Shown: positions 16,821 through 24,253 of the stretch, piece after piece
Layout: every line of letters begins with the position of its first letter
How positions within the stretch are numbered: the stretch's first letter is position 1
From: an uncultured Blautia sp.
Lineage (GTDB): Bacteria > Bacillota > Clostridia > Lachnospirales > Lachnospiraceae
Assembly: GCA_900549015.1 (NCBI GenBank)
Contig: URMH01000029.1
Span: 1-33,508, forward strand
Length of the DNA: 33,508 nucleotides
Direction: 5' to 3'
Made by a program: the position numbers and the translations under genes
Notes under the pieces: model-generated
What the model saw: only the letters and a program-made list of their open reading frames with translations
What the model was told of the DNA's origin: nothing
The model's database searches: none

Positions 16821-18488
16821 TCAGGCTTTCGGAAGCTTAAATGAACTTTTCAGAGATACGATACGGTTAAATACCGGCGCTCCCTCTTTTGAATCATGAA
16901 TGTCAGCGCAGAAAAATCCGTTGCGGACAAACTGATAGCTGTCATAGCCTTTTGCCTCCATAAGAGACGGCTCCACATATGCCGTTACTTTTGTAAGCGA
17001 GTTTGGATTCACATTCAGAGAACCGTCCTCTTTATTATACACGCCTTTTTCTTCGTCTACAATATTTTCATAAAGACGTACTTCTGCTTTTCCTGCATTG
17101 GAAGCCTCCACCCAGTGAATGGTTCCTTTTACTTTTCTTCCGTCCGGTGCATTTCCGCCCTTTGTCTCCGGGTCGTAAGTACAGTGAACAACGCTCACTG
17201 TGCCGTCTTCATTCGTCTCATAGCCTGTACATGTCACAAAATAAGCATTCATTAAGCGCACTTCTGTTCCCACAAACAGTCTCTTATATTTTTTCGGAGG
17301 ATCGATCATAAAGTCTTCTCTCTCGATGTAAAGCTCTTTTCCAAACGGAAGCTTACGGCTTCCAAGAGATTCGTTTTCCATGTTGTTGGGAGCTTCCAGA
17401 TATTCCACCTGTCCCTCCGGATAATTATCGATCACCAGCTTAATCGGATCGAGAACTGCCATAAGACGCGGACGTTTTAATTTCAGATCCTCACGGATAC
17501 AATATTCCAGCATTGCATAATCTACGGAGCTGTTCGCTTTTGATACACCGCAAAGATCCACAAACATTTTAATGGATTCCGGGGTAAAGCCGCGGCGGCG
17601 GAGAGCTGCGATAGATACAAGTCTCGGATCGTCCCAGCCGTCTACAATTCCGTCTTCTACCAGTTTTTTAATGTATCGTTTTCCTGTTACTACGTTTGTA
17701 AGGTACAGTTTTGCAAACTCGATCTGCTTCGGAGGATGAGGATATTCCAGTTCTCTTACTACCCAGTCGTAGAGCGGTCTGTGATCTTCAAATTCCAGAG
17801 TACAGATAGAGTGAGTAATCCCCTCGATCGCGTCCTCGATCGGATGAGCAAAATCGTACATCGGATAAATACACCACTTATCTCCTGTGTTGTGGTGTGT
17901 CATACGTGCCACACGGTAGATAACCGGGTCACGCATATTCATGTTCGGAGATGCCATATCAATTTTGGCACGGAGAACCTTTTCTCCGTCTCCGTATTTT
18001 CCTTCTTTCATCTCTTCAAAAAGCTTCAGGTTTTCCTCTACGCTTCTGTTTCTGTAAGGGCTCTCTTTTCCAGGCTCAGTGAGGGTTCCTCTGTACTGGC
18101 GGATTTCCTCTGCGTTTAAATCACACACAAAAGCCTTTCCTTTTTTTATGAGTTTTACAGCAGCCTCATACATCTGTTCAAAATAATCAGATGCGAAAAA
18201 CAGTCTGTCCTCCCAGTCTGCTCCCAGCCATTTAATATCCTCTTTGATAGACTCTACAAACTCTGTTTTTTCCTTTGTAGGGTTTGTGTCGTCAAAACGC
18301 ATATTAAATTTTCCGTTATACTCCTTTGCAAGACCGTAGTTCAGAAGAATAGACTTTGCATGTCCAATATGCAGATAACCGTTTGGTTCCGGCGGGAAAC
18401 GTGTGTGTACGGTATCGTAAACACCCTCTGCCAGGTCTTTATCAATGATGTTTTCAATAAAATTTTTTGAAACAGTTTCGTTCTCCAT
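16821..18488 (-). CDS. glnS: Glutaminyl-tRNA synthetase
   Basis: Attaches glutamine to tRNA-Gln. The 555-residue class I synthetase shows the HIGH motif in PPEPNGYLHIGHAKS, RFDDTNP, YPMYDFAHPIEDAIEGITHS, and GWDDPRL...ALRRRGFTPESI, all GlnRS-specific, plus the C-terminal anticodon-binding beta-barrel. At the usual VMSKRKL (KMSKS) position the sequence reads VTGKRYIK, so the loop is altered while Lys and Arg remain. Many Firmicutes lack GlnRS and use GatCAB instead, so its presence is notable. GGAGGGAC precedes the ATG. The gene begins 35 bases after tRNA-Thr with no promoter between them, so it is probably read through from the tRNA promoter. Confidence 0.95.
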   Translation of the reverse strand: MENETVSKNFIENIIDKDLAEGVYDTVHTRFPPEPNGYLHIGHAKSILLNYGLAKEYNGKFNMRFDDTNPTKEKTEFVESIKEDIKWLGADWEDRLFFASDYFEQMYEAAVKLIKKGKAFVCDLNAEEIRQYRGTLTEPGKESPYRNRSVEENLKLFEEMKEGKYGDGEKVLRAKIDMASPNMNMRDPVIYRVARMTHHNTGDKWCIYPMYDFAHPIEDAIEGITHSICTLEFEDHRPLYDWVVRELEYPHPPKQIEFAKLYLTNVVTGKRYIKKLVEDGIVDGWDDPRLVSIAALRRRGFTPESIKMFVDLCGVSKANSSVDYAMLEYCIREDLKLKRPRLMAVLDPIKLVIDNYPEGQVEYLEAPNNMENESLGSRKLPFGKELYIEREDFMIDPPKKYKRLFVGTEVRLMNAYFVTCTGYETNEDGTVSVVHCTYDPETKGGNAPDGRKVKGTIHWVEASNAGKAEVRLYENIVDEEKGVYNKEDGSLNVNPNSLTKVTAYVEPSLMEAKGYDSYQFVRNGFFCADIHDSKEGAPVFNRIVSLKSSFKLPKA

Positions 18489-18523
18489 CTCTGTCCCTCC
18501 TAAAATTTATGGTACAAAAAAAG

Positions 18524-18595
18524 AGCTGATGACGGGAATTGAACCCGTGACCCCTTCCTTACCAAGGAAGTGCTCTACCTCTGAGCCACATCAGC
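18524..18595 (-). tRNA. tRNA-Thr (anticodon GGT)
   Basis: The 72-base minus-strand sequence folds into a complete cloverleaf. The acceptor stem is GCTGATG/CATCAGC, the D stem GCTC/GAGC, and the anticodon stem CTTCC/GGAAG with loop TTGGTAA (anticodon GGT, reading ACC/ACU). The T stem is ACGGG/CCCGT with loop TTCAATT. The discriminator is T and CCA is not encoded. A run of seven T follows the 3' end on the transcribed strand. It lies between sigH and glnS. Confidence 0.97.
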
Positions 18596-18635
18596 ATCTC
18601 TGTTCACGGCAGCATGATGCCGCTCACAGTTGTTT

Positions 18636-18664
18636 ATGTTATCAGAATTTTATTCTGTTGTCAA
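18636..18664 (-). promoter_or_regulatory. Strong sigma-A promoter for tRNA-Thr (and probably glnS)
   Basis: Perfect TTGACA (18659-18664), a 17-base spacer and TAACAT (18636-18641). It starts 4 bases after the sigH stop and about 40 bases before the tRNA. There is no promoter between the tRNA and glnS. Confidence 0.85.
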
Positions 18665-18667
18665 CAC

Positions 18668-19249
18668 TTAGCAGGAAAATTTTTTAATCTTTGTGCGGAT
18701 ACGGCGCATGGCGTTGTCAACGGATTTGTGTGACTTTCCAAGAAGCTCTCCTATCTGCTGATAACTGTTTCCATCCAGATAACAGTCAAGTACTCTGTTT
18801 TCCATAGGGCTTAAACATCTCTTGATCTCTTCTCTTAAATTTTCCGCATTTTCCTGATCGATCAGGATCGATTCCGGATTTTCCATATGGAAATCTTCGA
18901 AATTTCCCTCTTCGTCTTCATGGCTTAAAGAAACATAAGAATTTAAAGGCTGGTGCTTCTGTCTGTTGGAATTTTGAATGGCATTATACATCTGTCTGTC
19001 AATGCAGAGTCTTGCAAACGTCTGGAACGATGCTTCTTTATCCGGCTGATAATCCCGCACAGCCTTAAAAAGCCCGATCATTCCCTCCTGGATCAGATCG
19101 TCTGTGTCTCCGCCTATGAGAAACATGGCTCTTGCCTTTTTCCGTACCAGTTCCTTATATTTTTCCATAAGATAGTCTGATATGCCCTCCTCCCCTTTTC
19201 GGAATCGGGCAATCAGCTCCTCGTCTTTTATATTGTCGTACCGGCTCAT
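18668..19249 (-). CDS. sigH: RNA polymerase sigma factor, SigH (Spo0H) type
   Basis: Sigma-70 family factor of the SigH group, which in spore formers directs early stationary-phase and sporulation genes. The 193 residues include region 2 (DDLIQEGMIGLFKAVRDYQP, then FARLCIDRQMYNAIQ) and region 4 (LSPMENRVLDCYLDG, SYQQIGELLGKSHKSVDNAM). It is somewhat shorter than the Bacillus protein (218). The neighbourhood cysS-mrnC-rlmB-sigH is the same as in Bacillus, apart from the absence of yacP, and that supports SigH over other small sigma factors. GGAGG lies 4 bases before the ATG. It follows rlmB by 28 bases; no terminator is visible before the tRNA promoter. Confidence 0.9.
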   Translation of the reverse strand: MSRYDNIKDEELIARFRKGEEGISDYLMEKYKELVRKKARAMFLIGGDTDDLIQEGMIGLFKAVRDYQPDKEASFQTFARLCIDRQMYNAIQNSNRQKHQPLNSYVSLSHEDEEGNFEDFHMENPESILIDQENAENLREEIKRCLSPMENRVLDCYLDGNSYQQIGELLGKSHKSVDNAMRRIRTKIKKFSC

Positions 19250-19277
19250 TCTGCCTCCGCTGTCTTTCTGTTCTGTC

Positions 19278-20015
19278 TTATTTTGCTGACAGGCGCTGTC
19301 TCACAATCTCATATGCAAGCACACCTGCTGCCACAGATGCATTGAGAGAATCAATCTCTCCTTTCATGGGGATTGAAGCAATATAATCGCATTTTTCCCG
19401 GATCAGGCGGCTGACGCCCTCTCCCTCATTTCCGATCACAAGACCGATTGGTCCTGTAAGATTCAGGCGATACATGGTTTCTCCGCCCATGTCTGCACAT
19501 GCAAACCAGATACCCTTTTCTTTTAATTCATCAATCGTTTTTCCAAGATTTGTCACCTTTGCCACAGGCGTATAATTTAACGCTCCTGCAGATGTTTTCG
19601 CCACTGTGGATGTAAGTCCCACTGCACGGCGTTTCGGTATGATCACACCGTGCGCCCCTGCCAGGTTTGCTGTACGGATGATCGCGCCCAGATTATGGGG
19701 ATCTTCAATTCCGTCAAGAAGGAAGATAAAAGGCGGCTCGCCCTTTTCTTCTGCTTTTTTTAAAATATCCTCCACCTCGGCGTACTCATAAGCTGCCACC
19801 TGGGCAATGACTCCCTGATGCGCGCCTGTCTCGCTTAACTGATCCAGACGTTCTTTCGGAACAAAATTTATAATTGTATCGTGTTTTCTCGCTTCTCTTG
19901 CAATGCTTCGAACCGGTCCGTCCTGACAGCCGTCCAGAATAAAAAGCTTATCTACGCATCTTCCTGCCCGGAAGGCTTCCATGACCGCATTGCGTCCTTC
20001 TATCTGCTCACTCAT
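19278..20015 (-). CDS. rlmB: 23S rRNA 2'-O-methyltransferase, TrmH/RlmB family
   Basis: SPOUT-class methyltransferase expected to methylate the ribose of a guanosine in domain V of 23S rRNA (G2251 in E. coli numbering). The 245 residues contain an N-terminal RNA-binding domain starting IEGRNAVMEAFRAGR, then the three SPOUT motifs: DPHNLGAIIRTANLAG, GLVIGNEGEGVSRL and IPMKGEIDSLNASVAAGV, the last forming the trefoil knot. The start overlaps the mrnC stop by 4 bases (ATGA), a sign of translational coupling. Position between mrnC and sigH matches the conserved Firmicute order. Confidence 0.94.
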   Translation of the reverse strand: MSEQIEGRNAVMEAFRAGRCVDKLFILDGCQDGPVRSIAREARKHDTIINFVPKERLDQLSETGAHQGVIAQVAAYEYAEVEDILKKAEEKGEPPFIFLLDGIEDPHNLGAIIRTANLAGAHGVIIPKRRAVGLTSTVAKTSAGALNYTPVAKVTNLGKTIDELKEKGIWFACADMGGETMYRLNLTGPIGLVIGNEGEGVSRLIREKCDYIASIPMKGEIDSLNASVAAGVLAYEIVRQRLSAK

Positions 20016-20461
20016 TTTTTTGTTTTCTCCTTAATTGCCTGTTCCTGCGCAGTCAGTCCTGCATGGACAAGCTCTGTCATCCGTGTAAAATCTTCTTTCA
20101 GATACAGATACCCTATAAGCGCCTCAAACCCGGTGGCTCTCCTGTAATCCGACATGGTGGCGTGTTTTGCCATTGTGGGAGAGTGGGCATTTCTGCCTCG
20201 TCTGTATACTCCCGCTTCCTCTTCGGTCAGCATAGGTTCCAGCACCTCCATCATGGCAGACTGGGACGCAGCCTTTACAAGGCTGCTTGCCTGCTTGTGA
20301 AGGCGGTTTACAGGACAGTTTCCTCTTTTTACAAGAACGGTGCGCACGATCAGCTCGTACACTCCGTCCCCGATATACGCCAGAGTCAGAGGAGAATAGG
20401 TCCGTAAATCCGTATCCTTTAAGCCAAATACTTCTTTCAGATTTTTTAAGCCCGTTTCCAT
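20012..20461 (-). CDS. mrnC: Mini-ribonuclease III
   Basis: RNase III-like enzyme without a double-stranded RNA binding domain that in Bacillus trims the ends of 23S rRNA precursor. The 149 residues consist of one RNase III fold with catalytic motif LAYIGDGVYELIVR, then RGRNAHSPTMAKHAT and YRRATGFEALIGYLYL. The start overlaps the end of cysS by 16 bases and the stop overlaps the rlmB start by 4, so all three are probably translated in a coupled way. Confidence 0.95.
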   Translation of the reverse strand: METGLKNLKEVFGLKDTDLRTYSPLTLAYIGDGVYELIVRTVLVKRGNCPVNRLHKQASSLVKAASQSAMMEVLEPMLTEEEAGVYRRGRNAHSPTMAKHATMSDYRRATGFEALIGYLYLKEDFTRMTELVHAGLTAQEQAIKEKTKK

Positions 20462-21855
20462 TTTACGCCTTCCCTGGTATCTTTAAGAATAATTCCTTTT
20501 TCCAGAAGCTCGTCTCTGATCTCGTCTGCTCTTGCAAAATTCTTTGCTTTTCTTGCTTCCTGACGTTCCTCAATAAGAGCCTCGATCTCTTTATCCAGGA
20601 TTTCTTCTTTTTTGATCACCTTCAGTCCCAGCACGTCTGCAAGCTTCACAAGCTGTGAGAGAAGCGCGTCTGCAAAAGCGGCGCTGCTTTTCTCTGTCAC
20701 ATTTGTATTTGCAAATTTTACAAGCTCAAAAATTGCTGCCAGTGCGTCTGCTGTGTTAAAGTCGTCTTCCATTGAAGCCTCAAATTTTGCTGTAAAGCCT
20801 TCTGCCTCAGTAAGAAGGGCTTTCTCTTCTTCCAGAAGCTCCGAAACGGCTGCGTTTTCTTTTCTGTCTTTTAAGCGTCCGGCGCCTTCTGTAATACGCT
20901 CCAGCGCGTTTTTGGAAGCTTCCATTAAATCCGCGCTGAAATTTAACGGACTTCTGTAATGTGCGTTCAGCATAAAGAAGCGAAGCACCTGCAAATCATA
21001 CTGCTCGCTGATTTCCCGGACGGTGCGGAAATTTCCAAGAGATTTTGACATTTTTCGGTTATCAATATTTAAGAAAGCATTATGAAGCCAGTATCTTGCA
21101 AATGGCTTTCCGTTGCAGCACTCGCTCTGTGCAATCTCGTTTTCATGGTGCGGGAATACAAGATCCTCGCCTCCTGCGTGAATGTCGATTTCCTCTCCCA
21201 GATATTTTTTAGACATAACGGAACACTCAATATGCCAGCCGGGACGTCCGTCACACCAGGGTGATGTCCAGAACGGCTCTCCTTCTTTTTTCGGTTTCCA
21301 CAGTACAAAATCAAGGGGATCTTCCTTCTGTTCCTCTCCTGATACCTGAAGAGAACGGAAGCCTGACTGCAGGTCGTCCAGATTTTTGTGGGAAAGCTTT
21401 CCGTATTCTTTAAATTTTTTCACGCGGAAATATACTGTGCCGTCTTTTGCAGCATAGGCATACCCTTTATCCACAAGAGTCTGGATCATCTCAATCATCC
21501 CGTCAATTTCCTGTGTTGCAAGCGGGTGGGTAGTTGCAGGTTTGACGTTCATTCCCTCCATGTCCTTCTTGCACTCCGCAATATAACGGCTGGAAATCTC
21601 TTCTGCACTTACGCCTTCCTCAATGGCTTTTTTGATGATCTTGTCGTCCACATCTGTAAAGTTGGATACAAAATTCACTTCATATCCCTTATATTCCATA
21701 TAGCGGCGCACCGTATCAAATACGATCATGGGACGCGCGTTTCCGATGTGAATCAGATTGTATACCGTCGGACCGCATACATACATTTTTACCTTGCCTT
21801 CTTCCAAAGGCACAAACTCTTCTTTTCTTTTTGTAAGAGTATTAAAAAGTTTCAT
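20446..21855 (-). CDS. cysS: Cysteinyl-tRNA synthetase
   Basis: Charges tRNA-Cys. This 469-residue class I synthetase is complete: zinc ligand and HIGH motif in CGPTVYNLIHIGNARP, DVDDKIIKKA, WHIECSVMSKKYLG, HAGGEDLVFPHHENEIAQSE, and KMSKS in RKMSKSLGNF. A C-terminal helical anticodon-binding region follows. AGGAGG lies before the ATG. The gene is inside the egsA-ispF-cysS-mrnC-rlmB-sigH run, so no T-box leader is expected and none fits in the 27-base gap after ispF. Confidence 0.97.
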   Translation of the reverse strand: MKLFNTLTKRKEEFVPLEEGKVKMYVCGPTVYNLIHIGNARPMIVFDTVRRYMEYKGYEVNFVSNFTDVDDKIIKKAIEEGVSAEEISSRYIAECKKDMEGMNVKPATTHPLATQEIDGMIEMIQTLVDKGYAYAAKDGTVYFRVKKFKEYGKLSHKNLDDLQSGFRSLQVSGEEQKEDPLDFVLWKPKKEGEPFWTSPWCDGRPGWHIECSVMSKKYLGEEIDIHAGGEDLVFPHHENEIAQSECCNGKPFARYWLHNAFLNIDNRKMSKSLGNFRTVREISEQYDLQVLRFFMLNAHYRSPLNFSADLMEASKNALERITEGAGRLKDRKENAAVSELLEEEKALLTEAEGFTAKFEASMEDDFNTADALAAIFELVKFANTNVTEKSSAAFADALLSQLVKLADVLGLKVIKKEEILDKEIEALIEERQEARKAKNFARADEIRDELLEKGIILKDTREGVKWKRA

Positions 21856-21882
21856 GTCTTTTTTCCTCCACTCTCTTCTCTT

Positions 21883-22350
21883 TTATATCAAAAGGCAGAT
21901 TGCCTGGGCTGCGATGCCCTCTTCTCTTCCTGTAAATCCAAGCCCTTCCTCTGTGGTTGCTTTCACATTGAGGCAGTCAACGGAAATTCCCATTGCCTCC
22001 GCCATGTTTTCACGCATTTTCAAAATATGGGGCGCCATCTTGGGTTTCTGTGCAATGATGGTTGCGTCTACGTTCCCTATTGCATATCCGTTTTTCTTTA
22101 AAAGCTCCGCCACATGGCGAAGAAGAAGGATACTTGAAATCCCCTTATAAGCCGGGTCTGTATCCGGAAAATGTTTTCCTATATCTCCAAGCGCTGCCGC
22201 TCCTAAAAGAGCGTCCATTACCGCATGAACAAGAACGTCTGCATCGGAATGCCCGAGAAGTCCTTTTTCCCACGGGATCTCCACGCCTCCTAAAATCAGC
22301 TTTCTTCCTTCTGTCAGTCTGTGTACATCGTAACCCATTCCAACCCGCAT
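21883..22350 (-). CDS. ispF: 2-C-methyl-D-erythritol 2,4-cyclodiphosphate synthase
   Basis: MEP-pathway enzyme that closes the cyclodiphosphate ring; its product is the substrate of IspG, encoded about 7 kb away. The 155 residues contain the metal-binding start GMGYDVHRL, then LGHSDADVLVHAVMDALLG, ALGDIGKHFPDTDP and the C-terminal KATTEEGLGFTGREEGI signature, all characteristic of a stand-alone IspF. GGGAGG lies 7 bases before the ATG. It sits 23 bases after the glycerol-1-phosphate dehydrogenase gene and 27 before cysS. Confidence 0.97.
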   Translation of the reverse strand: MRVGMGYDVHRLTEGRKLILGGVEIPWEKGLLGHSDADVLVHAVMDALLGAAALGDIGKHFPDTDPAYKGISSILLLRHVAELLKKNGYAIGNVDATIIAQKPKMAPHILKMRENMAEAMGISVDCLNVKATTEEGLGFTGREEGIAAQAICLLI

Positions 22351-22373
22351 ATTTTTCCTCCCAAAGTCAATGG

Positions 22374-23639
22374 CTATATTTCCAGCATTTTGCTTACGCG
22401 CATAAAAGTCAGTCTTCTTCTCACATATGGAGAAAGGCGAAGACTTAACTCCTTATCCTCTTTTGAAAGCCCGATATCCGTAAGTTTTCTCCGACAGCCC
22501 GCTTTCTCAAGGAGCGTTCTCATCTCTTCCGGTTCCGGAAGTTTTTCTATAATCTCTGCGATTTCAGGCAGACACTCTTTTAAATGTTCTGGCTGGACTT
22601 CCAGAAGAAGCTCCGGCTCGTTTTCTTTTCTGATTTTTTCAAGAATTCCTTTTTTTCCGAAGGTTTCCAGAAGAAGCTCTTCATCTCTGTCTTCATATTC
22701 CTTTACTTTGCAGCGTTTTTCTGAAATTGCCTGTGCGGTTTTTTTATATTCTTCCAGTACGAGCAGGGTTCCCACGGAAACCTTCTCTCCGTGAAGAGCG
22801 TCCAGAGATCCGTTTATCACTTCCATTTCCCAGAAATGAGACATATGGTGCTCTGCCCCTGACGCCGGTCTTGAATTTCCTGCCATCTGCATGGCAAGTC
22901 CGGAAAGGATCAGCCCGTACATCAGCTTTTCACAGGCTTCCTCCTCGCCTGACGCAATGGCGCGAAGGCTTCCCTTTACCGCTTTTAACGCTTTCTCTTC
23001 CATCTCTGCCAGATACTCACAGTAATATTCTCCTGTAAGAAGATTTGCAATCTTCCAGTCTGCAAGGCAGATATATTTTCCCATCAGATCCGATACGCCC
23101 GACGCAGTCAGACGCCCGGGAGCTTTCGCAAAAATATCGGTATCTGCATAGACACACAGCGGGGCAGCGCAGGGAATTGTCTTTTTTACCCCTTCCCAGG
23201 TCATTGCTGCCACTGTGGATACGAATCCGTCCACACTTGCCGCAGTTGGTACTGATACAAAAGGAATTTTATATCTGTGGGCAACAAAACGGCTGATGTC
23301 GTGAATGGTTCCGGAGCCAACTGCCAGAATCAGATCAATATCCTCATCCATATTGTTTTCCACAATCTCTACTGCATGTTCATCTGCATGAAGCCCCTCT
23401 GCTTCCAGAACAAGAACCTGGCATCTGTCGCTTATATCTTCCATCTCTTCTTCTGCAAAGCAGCATGTATTTGTATCACAGATTAAAAGAGGGGAAATGT
23501 AATTTTTCAGAAATCCTTCTGACATCTCCTCTTCCAGTTTCTTTACGGCTCCTGATTCAATTAAAATTTCCTTTACATCTATGTGGTGTTCCCTTCCGCA
23601 GCTACAAGGTCGGGCAAAATCGTCCGCATCGACTCGCAT
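22374..23639 (-). CDS. sn-glycerol-1-phosphate dehydrogenase (AraM/EgsA family)
   Basis: Metal-dependent NAD(P)H enzyme that reduces dihydroxyacetone phosphate to sn-glycerol 1-phosphate, the stereoisomer of archaeal lipids; Bacillus AraM is the bacterial precedent. The 421 residues show the dinucleotide motif AVGSGTIHDISRF (about 106-118), SVPTAASVDGFVS, and candidate metal ligands Asp184 (GVSDLMGKY), His264/His268 (EHHMSHFWE) and His283 (DALHGEKVSVG). The last ~100 residues are helical and Glu/Leu-rich. A Cys/His-rich start (CSCGREHH) is common in this group. AGGAGGAG precedes the ATG. It heads the operon with ispF and cysS. Confidence 0.88.
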   Translation of the reverse strand: MRVDADDFARPCSCGREHHIDVKEILIESGAVKKLEEEMSEGFLKNYISPLLICDTNTCCFAEEEMEDISDRCQVLVLEAEGLHADEHAVEIVENNMDEDIDLILAVGSGTIHDISRFVAHRYKIPFVSVPTAASVDGFVSTVAAMTWEGVKKTIPCAAPLCVYADTDIFAKAPGRLTASGVSDLMGKYICLADWKIANLLTGEYYCEYLAEMEEKALKAVKGSLRAIASGEEEACEKLMYGLILSGLAMQMAGNSRPASGAEHHMSHFWEMEVINGSLDALHGEKVSVGTLLVLEEYKKTAQAISEKRCKVKEYEDRDEELLLETFGKKGILEKIRKENEPELLLEVQPEHLKECLPEIAEIIEKLPEPEEMRTLLEKAGCRRKLTDIGLSKEDKELSLRLSPYVRRRLTFMRVSKMLEI

Positions 23640-23682
23640 GTGTTTCTCTCCTCCTGATTTTCATAAACTTTTATAACTCGGT

Positions 23683-23711
23683 ATTATACACGATTTTTGT
23701 GTAAAAAGCAA
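23683..23711 (-). promoter_or_regulatory. Promoter for the glycerol-1-phosphate dehydrogenase-ispF-cysS-mrnC-rlmB-sigH operon
   Basis: TTGCTT (23706-23711), 17 bases, perfect TATAAT (23683-23688). It begins just after the ridA terminator. No other strong promoter was seen before sigH, so all six genes may depend on it. Confidence 0.7.
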
Positions 23712-23718
23712 TGCAGGA

Positions 23719-23764
23719 AAAACCCTCCGAAGCAGGTATCATACCTGACAGACCGGAGGGTTTT
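23719..23764. terminator. Terminator with a nested internal hairpin after ridA
   Basis: Outer stem AAAACCCTCCG (23719-23729) pairs with CGGAGGGTTTT (23754-23764). Inside it CAGGTA (23733-23738) pairs with TACCTG (23742-23747) around a 3-base loop. U-tracts follow on both strands; on the minus strand it ends the ridA transcript. Confidence 0.8.
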
Positions 23765-23784
23765 ACATCTATACCTTTTATTTT

Positions 23785-24162
23785 TTATTCTTCGATCGCC
23801 GCAATAACTTCCACTTCGCAGAGAACATTCTTCGGAAGTGTCTTTACAGCAACACAGGAACGTGCCGGCTTATTTACGAAATATTTTGCGTACACTTCAT
23901 TAAATGCTGCAAAATCTCCCATATCTGCAAGAAAACAGGTTGTCTTCACTGCGTTTTCAAAGCCTGTTCCTGCTTCTTTTAAAACAGCGTCCAGGTTTTT
24001 CATTACCTGCTCTGCCTGCTCCTCGATAGTCGTTCCTGCAATTTCTCCTGTTGCGGGATTTACCGGGATCTGACCTGAGGTAAACAGCACGTTCTGGAAT
24101 ACGATCGCCTGGGAATATGGCCCGATGGCTGCCGGAGCCTTATCTGTGTGAATGACTTTCAT
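23785..24162 (-). CDS. ridA: RidA family enamine/imine deaminase (YjgF/YER057c/UK114)
   Basis: RidA hydrolyses reactive enamine/imine intermediates released by PLP enzymes such as threonine dehydratase. The 125 residues match the trimeric family: APAAIGPYSQAI near the start, SGQIPVNPATGEI, EQAEQVMKNLDAVL, and the catalytic-arginine segment ARSCVAVKTLPKNVLCEVEVIA. It is a typical full length. GGGAGA lies upstream of the ATG. Transcribed alone between its own promoter and a nested terminator. Confidence 0.95.
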   Translation of the reverse strand: MKVIHTDKAPAAIGPYSQAIVFQNVLFTSGQIPVNPATGEIAGTTIEEQAEQVMKNLDAVLKEAGTGFENAVKTTCFLADMGDFAAFNEVYAKYFVNKPARSCVAVKTLPKNVLCEVEVIAAIEE

Positions 24163-24207
24163 AAAAAAATCTCCCTTCTTATTTTATGTCATTATTTTGT
24201 TGATTTC

Positions 24208-24236
24208 ATTGTATATCAAAAAATTATTAGGGTCAA
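24208..24236 (-). promoter_or_regulatory. Promoter for ridA
   Basis: TTGACC (24231-24236), a 17-base spacer and TACAAT (24208-24213), about 45 bases before the ridA start and 18 bases after the stop of the preceding gene. Confidence 0.75.
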
Positions 24237-24253
24237 TGATTTTTTTTGTATTT

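Noticed and set aside
21388..22101. Long plus-strand open frame (237 codons) opposite cysS and ispF
   Set aside because: It is fully antisense to well-identified genes, has no ribosome site, and its translation is rich in Phe/Cys/His in the manner of a shadow frame.
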